The translations under genes and the position numbers were made by a program. From Sinohyriopsis cumingii (lineage: Eukaryota > Mollusca > Bivalvia > Unionida > Unionidae), in assembly GCA_028554795.2 (NCBI GenBank), contig CM068831.1, positions 64,632,982 to 64,696,981 of the forward strand: a stretch of DNA of 64,000 nt. Direction: 5' to 3'. Positions 49,801 to 61,000 of the stretch are shown one piece after another. The notes under the pieces were generated by a model, which ran no database searches, was not told where the DNA came from, and saw nothing but the letters and a program-made list of their open reading frames with translations. Numbering within the stretch: the first letter of the stretch is position 1; each line of letters begins with the position of its first letter.

Positions 49801-52800
49801 TTCAGTTCATTAGAAATAAACTTGTCAAAAAATGATTTAGCACGTCATACTTGACCACTTGACTTGAAGCACACTTTGGCAGGTCAGTCACAGGCCCCGT
49901 GTTTACTTAAAGCATTTCAAAACACAAAGCATTTGTATCATCATTTCCAGTATGTATTGTGAACTATCCAAAGAGCTATTCCAAAAATTTGAAATAAGTT
50001 AAGGAAGGAATACCTGTCACTAGATAAATGTATGCACTATTTCCCAGCATGTCAGCACAATGCTGGTGCACATACATTTAAGAATCCAGATATTTATTAT
50101 GCGTAAACGCCTTTAAAAGCAATGCCGTACTTTTGTATGATGAAGAGAACTTCTAGTAAGGAAAATGATAAAATTACATTTCCGATATAGGATCATTTCT
50201 TACTTACATGATTGTTCCAGACAAGATTGATACAAACTTTCATTTGGGATATTTTTAAAATAATAAATGAGTGACTGCCATTGGAAATTGAAGATGCCAT
50301 GCAACCCTAATTAATATAGTAGAATCATTCCTGCATATAGTTATCTGCTAATAAATTATACATGTTCACAGTAGGAGAAAAAACCCTGTTTCTATTGGAG
50401 AACAATACACCATATCACAGTAAGTTATTTTTTTTATCTAACACTTGAAGTTGCAGCTTTTCCACCTAACTAGCTTGTGGGTTGGTTCAAGATTGCATTT
50501 GCATTTAGAATACTGATATAGAGTGTGACATATTTAAGACATTTCTTCCTTTTTTCCATAAAGAATCAATTAGGCCATCTTTAAAATATTCCAGATTTGC
50601 TATCCTCAGATACAGACAGGACTGTTAAAGTTAATAGATAGGTACTTTTTGTATTCCTGTCTCTATAGTGGTAGTGATACATAGGAATTCTCATGTCTTT
50701 CCACATATTCTTCTGTCCAGCGCAGTCCTGCTGTTGTAGCTAGTCCTGCAGTTTTTGATGTAATGCCATGAAACTTGGTAAATCTTATGGTAGTCATGTG
50801 TAGGTACTCTTCCAGTTTTTATGATTTTTTTTGTACTTTCTTACTTGCAACTGAATGCAGTGTACAAAATTTTGTGAATCACAATTTTCTCATATTTCTT
50901 AATAGATCAACGTGAAACTTGGCAATGATAAAAGTAAAATAAAAACATCATCTGAAGATGCACATATGGCCCCCCACAATTTTTCTGGACTCGTTGCCCT
51001 TTTTGTAATGTAGCTTAATAGCCCAGCAATTTTGATGGATCACAGGAAACTTTGTAAATATCATGGTCACCACCTGAAGATACACACCTCTACAAATCAC
51101 TTTACTCCCACGATTTTTACATCCTTTATGTATTGCGGCTAAATGCAGTGCATTATAGAACCTAGAGAATACAACTAGTCTTACAGATTTCAGTGCATCA
51201 CAGTGAAACTTGGGAAATGCTATGATCATTATCAGAAGATGCAGATATTAACAAATCACAATCCTTCTTTGATGTTTCTTAGAGTTATGGCCCTTTTGAT
51301 TTGGAGCCTGATTTAATGTATGACAGAGTCTTGTTAACACAAAAAGCCTCACAGTTTTCAGTGGATAGTCATTAAATTTTGTTGATGTTGTAGTCGACAT
51401 ATGAAGAGATACATGTCAACAAATCACTGCTCTGAATCAATTTTTGATGGAATTATTGCCCATTTGTCCTTCAACTGAATCAAGGGTACGAAAGAATATG
51501 TATTGATTACTGTGAAACTTGGTGCATATAATAGTCATCAGGTAAAGATAGAAATATTGATTATTGTTTTTTCAGAGTTATTTCATTTTCCCATGTACAA
51601 CTGAATGCAGTATATGACAGAAGTATATGAAATGCAACTGCCTAAAGAGGATTGCTGTTAAATTTATTACATGTTGTCGTTATCAGAACAAGTGCATGAT
51701 GACCAATCATGGCACTCAATTTTCAGAAGAGTTCTGTCCCTTTTTAAAAAAACGATACACTGGTTTCCATAATGGGGTCGGAATGGGATGCAGGAGAGAT
51801 GGGGGTATATTTGAATGAATAATTTGCTTATTCTTCTTCAAGTTTTTATATGTCGACCATAAGGTAGAGTGTATTATGTTAAAATATGGTCTGTCCATTT
51901 GAACATACATCTGACTGCCTGCTACCAATTTAATTTCTGCACAATGACTCAATTTGTCCACCATCTATTGTTACCATAACTTTCTAGATGACTTGCACAT
52001 GGAGTAAGGAAGAACCCAGTCGATTTTGGATCAAAAGATCCAAGGTCAAGGTCATCACAGCTGAGAAAAGAAAATGTTTTCCATTAGAAATGGGGTGGGG
52101 AATTTAATGAAGTAAAGAAAGTTAAGACTTGCAAATATTATGCACAATTTTGCATTTGGCTTATTTCTTTGCATGATTTTTTTCAAGACTGAATCCAAGA
52201 TTTATGCATTCTAGAATAGACCTAGTTATTCAGAGTACAACAAGAGAATTTTTAAGCATGGCCTATTGATCATTTTAGGAAGTAATGCTATCCTTTGATG
52301 AAAAAGTACTAAATTTTATACCCATTTGAAGATACGTGTAATATGATGTAGGGTTCCTGATATATGTATGTATAGTTTCTCAGAACATGTTAAAATTTCA
52401 TACTTTAGTACACCTAAATATATTCTGTATATGCAGAAAAGGTTCCTTGATTTTTGCAGTTTTTTTTCTGTTTTTTTTTTTTTTGCTTCAAGGATTGAAG
52501 AGATTGTCTTCATTTTTTTCTTTCTTATTCTTTCCCCAAATCTTCCTCTTTAAACTTTTACAACAAAAATTGATCAGAATGTTGGTTTTGGTATTACTCT
52601 GCAGCTTCGTTCAAATTATATACTTTTTGCACTGCTTTCCTTGCATGCAGCGGAAAATGTTTAGAACAAATGTCTGTGCACACATTGCAACAGAAACTTC
52701 ATGTTTGCTCCACACCTTTCTATTCTTTTAGGTGTTTTGTACCTGGTTTGATATTGTGAGTGTGACTCAACCAGAATAACCATTATGCTTGATGTTGTGA

Positions 52801-54943
52801 GTGTATATCAACCAGAATAACCATTAGGTTCAATGTCGTGAGTGTGTATCAACCAGAAAAACCATTAGGTTCAATGTTGTGAGTGTATATCAACCAGAAT
52901 AACCATTAGGTTCAATGTTGTGAGTGTATATCAACCAGAATAACCATTAGGTTCAATGTTGTGAGTGTATATCAACTAGAATAACCATTGAGTATATCAA
53001 CCAGAATAACCATTAGGTTCAATGTTGTGAGTGTATATCAACTAGAATAACCATTAGGTTCAATGTCGTGAGTGTATATCAACCAGAATAACCATTAGGT
53101 TCAATGTTGTGAGTGTATATCAACCAGAATAACCATTAGGTTCAATGTTGTGAGTGTATATCAACTAGAATAACCATTAGGTGCAATGTCGTGAGTGTAT
53201 ATCAACCAGATAAACCATAAGGTTTCATGTTGTGAGTGTATATCAACTAGAATAACCATTAGGTTTGATATCATGAGTGTAGGTCAACTAGAATAACCAT
53301 TAGGTTTGATATTATGAGTCTTGGTCAACCAGCTTAGCCAGTTGGTTTGATTTGTCATTGTTCAAGATTACCACCTTTACTCATAATTTAGGTATCTTGC
53401 TCATTTGTCCTGAACAAATTATCTAGCCCATTGACCACACACAAGCATGAATACCTTTTCCTTGAGTGAAATAGGTCTTAATACCCATTTTAATGAAAGG
53501 TCAAACATACAGGTCATCAGATTTACATATATTTAGAGTGGATGAAAGCTCATTGATGACATGGTGGTGTGTGCAGCTTTAATTTAAAAGTTGTATCTTT
53601 TCATGACAGGTAATGCATGAATTGGTTTTCTTCCTTTTCTTCAAAATCAAAAGGAAGCTTGTGTGACAGTCAGATATCTTTGTATTTAAAAATGAGCAAT
53701 CATGATGAATAAATATAATAAGATCATTGTAACACAGAAAAGCAAACAGTCCAAATTTTATGAAAGAAAACATCTCAGCAAGATATTTAACATTTATTTA
53801 CCAACCTTCATTCAGCTTCGTAGAATTTTTGGGTTTTCTAGCCACTACACTTGAGTGTGCTAAATAAACGCATGGCGATTTGCTTTACATGGATTTTTTT
53901 TTTTAAATATTGATATTAAATCTGCATAATATAAAATAAAAAATTAAACTTGTCCTTTCATCAACTACTGGATATCTCAACCCTATGAACATAAGCATTT
54001 GATCAATGGATTGATATTTAACACATTAACCCCTGGTGACAAGTTTAAGTGGCAGGAGGTAGTAGTCTACTGCCAAGCCCTGTAGTGTCAAGGTCATGTA
54101 TGTTACACTAAAGTGGGTGGTATTATAGAAAGGTAGACAGATGTAGCTCTACAATGATACCAAATAATCTGGAATTTCTGGTTGCATTACAAAATACAGA
54201 GGGAAAAACCTTATTTTTGGACCCAATTGTTTTAACCCAAAATTTGCCTGTGGTCAGAATCCGATTTTGTGTCAGGATTTTAGACTTTTTGGTCTTGGAT
54301 CTAAGGCAAACTGGTATGAACTGCAAACAGACAGATGAACCTTTGCAAAAAGTAGGATAAGATGGGCATTTGGAATAAAGAGTGGTCTCAATAAGAAAAT
54401 GATAGGTCTGTTAAGCAAAATAAACAACAAAAAAGTCAATTCCAAATAGCCAATGAAAAATGATGTTTCTAACACAACTAACACTATTTTATTGGAAGAT
54501 CACCTGGAAGTTGGTGTTTTTGGATGTATTCAGAAATAGCTTTCAAACTGTGTTTCCTACTCGAAGTTCAGACAAAAACGACAAAAACCTCCAGGTGTTA
54601 ATGTGTTAAAAAAATAAAAAAATAATTATTTTTTGTACCTCCTCAATAATGGAAATGCAAAACATTTGGAAGGAGAATTTCAACAGTATGACTCTCATAG
54701 CAAAAGATTTCTTCAGCTTGACCCAATCAGTGGATGGTGGAAGCATGCCAATGAGGGTTAACTGTACTACACAAGTGTACGCCCAAAAACAACACCCTTT
54801 TAATCTGTACTTTGATTCCTGCCATATGATAATCCATTATTGTCTAATATGTGTAGATTCTTACCTTATAGTTAAATGGAACCATAAATATTCTAAATGT
54901 TAACAGCTTGTCATCCTGAAATTACTTTTTGAAACAATTTGAT

Positions 54944-55018
<75 letters not shown>

Positions 55019-58000
55019 CAGATCCTAAGTGTGTATAAAACTTCCAAAATTCTGAAGATTTTTTAAAAATAAATACAATTTGTGTTGACTTACAGAATTT
55101 TGGAGTTCAAAATGCCTGATTCATTGAGAAACTAAAATGTCACGTGCACCTGGGGTACAAATAGCTGGAGAGTTTGCATTAGGTGTCTGATTCTGGCTGT
55201 TTGAATTGTCATGCTAGCTAGGGACAGTTTGTCTAGGAAGTGCATGAGCTAAGTTGAGGCATTTTTCTTCTAAACTAAGCATATCCTTTCAACATGCTGT
55301 TTGCATTACTTGACAGTTATCCTGACATTGAATGGTTTACATAAAATTAGTAATGTTTTACAGCATGAATTGAAAAGTGGTGACACGTGTACTTTGATTT
55401 GTCCTGGGTTTCTTCCCCAGTTACAACATGTGCAAGATAAAGTGGCAGTCACCTATCCAAGACTAATGATGTTCTGTCGGTTCTGCAGTTTCTTCCATCT
55501 CCGAGATCCACACTGCCTCAATATTTGGTCCACCTCTGAGATCCACACTGCCTCAGTATTTGGTCCACCTCTGAGATCCACACTGCCTCAGTATTTGGTC
55601 CACCTCTGAGATCCACACTGCCTCAGTATTTGGTCCACCTCTGAGATCCACACTGCCTCAGTATTTGGTCCACCTCTGAGATCCACACTGCCTCAGTATT
55701 TGGTCCATCGACAGTACTCTTGAGAGTACTCTAGATAAATTGTGAAAACATGTTATACAGATAAAGTTAGGAAACTTGGTTTTGAAAAACACAACCAAAA
55801 ATGCTTTTATTTATAAATTTACCTGTTTTCTTCAGACGTGCTGATCCAGACAGTAGACTTTTAGATGAGGAGGAGAAAAAGCTGAAGTCCACCAATGCTC
55901 GCATCCTACAGGAGATGAAAACCAAAATGGATCGTGAACTAGAGGAGGAAAAGAAGAAACTGCTTGAGGTTTCAGTCTTTATCATGTTTCTGTTTCTAAC
56001 TAAAAATGATGCAAATATGGACAAAACAGGGGCACAACATTGGCTTTAATTTTTGGAAACATTGTTATGATAGTACTTACCAAAGGAATGGGGACTGTCA
56101 CACATAGGTCCCAAAATCAAAATCTGTCTCATGACTTGAAGTTCAGGTTTATTTGTTCAGATTAGAGGAAAGATAATAGTAGAGAACAATTCAGTGCATG
56201 ATACCCTGTTGATTTGTTTGAATGCCACACATTCTGTGTACACACCTTTGAAAGATTAAATAATTGCAGATATTTATCTTGTTAATTCAATTTATCTTTG
56301 CAAATTGTTCTTGCTAAATGGTGAAATACTGATTATGAAGCAAAATAAAAAAGATATTCTGTGTTGTGTCTCATTAGTAATGATGTATTTTTAAGGTTTT
56401 TACACATTGAAAGTGGAGTTTTTCATTTTTTATGCATATTTTGATGACCTGATTACATTTTCTTATTGGGTAGTGATAGCTATTTTCTGTTTGTTTCAGG
56501 ACAAAGAGTCCCGACTGAGGAAGGTGAAGGAAGACATAAAGAGAGAGCAGCAGGCAGAAGAGGACAAACTCATCCGGGAGAAGAAAGATGTCATCAAGTA
56601 AGGAGTACACATTTTTTCTCACCATGTGTTCATAAAGCATTTGAGCATTCAACATAAGTTCAAGCTTATAAGTCCAAAGGTTTTGTCTCAACTCAAAATT
56701 TTGTTTAGAAGTATAGAACTTTGAAGATTGTATCAACTTTGGTTTATGTCTGTGCTTACTGGATTTCACCAACTAAGCAGTAACCCTAATGTTGTGTCTG
56801 ATTTTGGGTAACCAAGCTGTAGCTCCCAGTGTTGCAGTCTTTCTTGAAGTTTTCTGCCATGAGACTGTTTTAAAAAGCATGTCACTATTCCCCCTGAATG
56901 GATCATTATAAAATGGGGGTTTTGCCAAAAGACTTCTAATGATGTCCACTTGATCCTAAATGAAAATAGTTCCAAGCTGATATTTGATATGTGTATCACA
57001 GCAGCTACTTTGAAAATCTTGTTATTGCTCAAAAATATAAGTTAAATGGAGGAACTGGTCATATCTTGAATTCCTGGAAATCCTATTCACCCAGTAGAGC
57101 ATTAATCCTTTCAAGGGATTCTTGGTTGGAATTAATTTTGTTGACTCCATGTTTTGGGACATAAAAAAAAAAGATTATTATTTTTTGGTATCCAAAAACA
57201 TAGTGTAAAGAGGGTCTTCACTACCAGGTCAGAGGGTCATTATTTTAAAGACTTGAATCATTCTTTATTCTTTCAGAGACATTAGTACTGCAGTTTGTGA
57301 GGTTATTACTAGTTCACACCTGATTAATTAGAAGAATTTGGTGTCTGTTTGAATGTTATTTTGAGCAGTTCATGGGTTAACTCAAGTTCAACATTTGCTT
57401 GCTAGAGGACCAGCTTTGAAACTTGTGACAGAAAAATAATGCCAGATCCAAATGTCTTCAGTGGGAAGTGCATATATGATGTATTCTCACTTACAAGTTA
57501 ATTCCAGCTGCAAACAACATAAACCCTGATCTGCTGTCATATAATCCACTGGCAGATCAGGGTCTGTGTTGCTTGCTCTACTAACTATTCCTTACAAACT
57601 GCATAGCCCAAGATCTTCCAGCACATTATGCAACAGCAGATCTGGGTCTGTGCTGTTTGAAGTTGGACTGGTCTTTAAAGCAAGTACATATGTTGTATGT
57701 ATTTTAGCATGTCTTCCCAGCATTTTTGAAGTTGGACTTCAAAGTGATTGTGAATTTCCATTGTAGCAGAAACCTTTACTTGTAGAATTTGTTGAAGTAA
57801 TTGTCAGTATCTGAACAATCCAATTGAGAATTTTGATATGTTTGCATATAAGTAGAATCAAATAGTCGGCTTTAATACAAATGCATTTTATGTCATTATT
57901 CTTACAAATATTTGTTTTGAAAATGTTGAACTAGTAAGTCCATTGAAAAATTATGTTGCTTGAATGTATCTCCCATTGTGGTGAACAGGCCAGCACAGGT

Positions 58001-61000
58001 GTTCCCCTCAACTGCAATAGAGTTGCAGAATTTGGCTGTGCAAACTGAGCATGTTGAACCAGCAGAAACAGTTGATTCAGCTGTGCAAACTGAACTTGCT
58101 GAAACTCTGAAAATTCTCAGTTCCGCAATTCAATTTGAGCATGATGAAGCTATGGAAAAACTACATCAAGAATTGGCTGTGAAGCAGGCTGAGGAGGAAA
58201 CTAATCTGCGGTACTTTTGATGTTGTAATCTGGCATGTAAATCTGTTGTCATGCATCAAAAGCTTCCAGTAGACTGTTCATGACTATTGTAATGCTGAAA
58301 ACAGAAGTGAATATATTATAAGCATTATTTCAAATAAAATTATTATCTATACAGTACATACATGGATCTTCAGATAAATATCTCAAGAATATTACATGTA
58401 CTTTCAAATCAGGTTCAGATTACTTTGGATCAGTAGACATTGTAATCAGTAAAAGCATGTTTACTGTTATCAGAACATGTTTGTTTTTTTTCATTTCAAT
58501 TCCAAAAGCTTTTAATTTAGACCAAGGGATTCTTAGTAATCAAAATGAAACAACTATGTTTCTACCTTTTAACAATTTTGAAAAATGTACTCCCTCAATA
58601 GTTCACAAACAGGAATACTGGAATATAGTCCACATCATTAGCTAGCATGTTAGTTCTAGGGTACCTCAGAAATTAAAAGAAAAGTGGGACTTACATGGGG
58701 GAGGGGGGTAAATGATCAAATGGAATAATTTTGCTTGGAATATTTGTTACTAAATAGTAAATAGCTTTTTTCTAATGAAGTTGTGAGCTTTTCTGTATAA
58801 ATTACCTATTTTTCAAGATAACCAATATTTTTTTCAAGATAACCACTCTATGAAAGGTCATTAGAAAGATTACTCTCAGAAGTGTAAGGAAATATTATGC
58901 ATATCAGCAAAAACTTGGTGTATTTCATTACTGACTTCTGTAGTGACAGTGGATGCATTCTAGTGTTACTGTTGACTCAAAACAGAACTAGATTATTTGT
59001 TGGGTGAAAAATGGACATTTATTTCTATAAATGTCATAAATTAACATTCTTTTTATTCTGTCAGTAAGATGACAACTCTGTGATTTCATTCTAAGATATA
59101 CAAATTTTCAGCATATCCACGATCAGACCTCTAAGTGCCAGTTAGGGAATTTTAAGTTCATTGCAAACTTTGTATAACAAAGTCATGTGTATATATAGAT
59201 GTCTCTGTTTATTATTAACTCTATGAAGCTAAGGTAACTTTTTAATGGATTCCCATGTTACCCTTTATCAGATTTGCTGATGAGTAGGATAAATCACAGA
59301 TAAACTTTAAAAACTTTAATTACATTTAAAACTATGTTTGATTGGTCAATTGAATTGTGTTGACTTGACACATGGCTGACTGCAAGTGCTTTATACAGGT
59401 AGGCTTTGCCTTTTAATGTTTTGTATTCTACTACCTTTATTTCATTTGATGCAAAAGACGTGGTTAATGTGATAATACCAAGCAGGTCTACTTTCGATTA
59501 ATTTGTAACAGTGCAAGAAACTATTCTGTAAATCACAGATCAAAACAGTTCTAAAAAAGGTTTGTGCAGAAACACTAGGGGGCATCACTTGGATAGTCAG
59601 TTAACACTTCACATTTTGTATAAAAGAGGATATATCACTATGATAATTTTGTTGAAACTGAATTTGGAGATAAATTTAAAATGCAAATTTTACTTTGCTT
59701 ATTTTATTGGTGTTCATTTAAGAAAATGTTGCCACCAGTAGGCATTAACAAATTTTTCCTTAGTTGATATTTTGTATATATTATTATTTATGTGGTACTG
59801 GTCTTTTTTTTATAGAAATAAAACTGAATAAAATATATGACTTCCTATTAAGAATTCTGAGTTTTTTCATGATGTTTATTCCAAATATCTGGGCACATTT
59901 TACTATATCTGACAATAAAATGAGCAATATATCATGGTGTCATTTATCAGATTTGGTAGCAATTTTATTAACCTTCAGCAAATAGGGACCAATTGTTTAT
60001 ATACAAAAATTAGGATCCATGCCTGCCCATGCATCATAGGTGAATTTGTGACTTATATGGGTGAACTCAAAAAGGAAGCAGTGAATATCAGGGTTTATTA
60101 GTGCATGAAATCCCAGCTAAATCTTCAGTCTTACATTGTTGTCATTGTTGTTTCGATTGATTTTTATTGCAAATTATTTGTTTGATGAAAACTAGCTTTA
60201 GTGATGTATTACACCTGTTTTCATTTTTCTTAAGCAGAAATAAAAAGTTTCCAATGTCATCAGTCATTATTTTGTCATGATTGTAAAATCTTAAAATGAC
60301 TAAGCAAAGCACTGGAAGGAATTTCTTCAGAAATTTAAAAATGATTGTGATGTGAAAATGTAATTTCAAACATTTTTTTCAAGATGGAGAGGTCCATTTG
60401 TCCTTCTCTCTCAAAATGTTTAGCCAAAAATAATGAATCACTAATTGAAAGAAAAAGAAAATTTCTATTCAGTGATCCAGATTTGAGTCCAACGTGTATT
60501 AAAATTATATGTGATATTTGTAAACAAAACGGTTTAGCAAAATTCAAATGATTTTAATCTGATATTACATTTATATGAAAGAGTACAAACCTTGTCATAC
60601 AGCTTTGTTCAAGTTGTCTTTTTTATCTCGAGGTCATGTTTTACATTTGCAAACCTTTTCACTTTCATACTATGCACTTTTAAGCCCAAACAAGCCACTT
60701 GTAGATATGTAAAAGTGTTGTTTTGTGCAGTTCTCACTGCATGTAAATGTTGTTTTCGTTTTTATCTCTTTTTCTTTTTTGACCCAAATGGCATGATTTT
60801 ACTTTTGCACCACTTCTATCCATTCTTGTCTGTCCATGAGATAAAAATGTGAACAGAATTGAGTTCATATTGTTTGTATCAAGAACATTTCATTAGGGTT
60901 TCAACAGGTTTTTAAAAAAAAACAATTGATTATTCTTCTGCTTTAAATGATTATAATTTAGATATACACATGATTAGTCGTTTGTAATTCACAAAGATGT

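Noticed and set aside
55301..55609. 102-codon ORF ending in the 35-bp array
   Set aside because: No domain, runs into the tandem array, and no acceptor or donor pair that fits the CEP164 phase.
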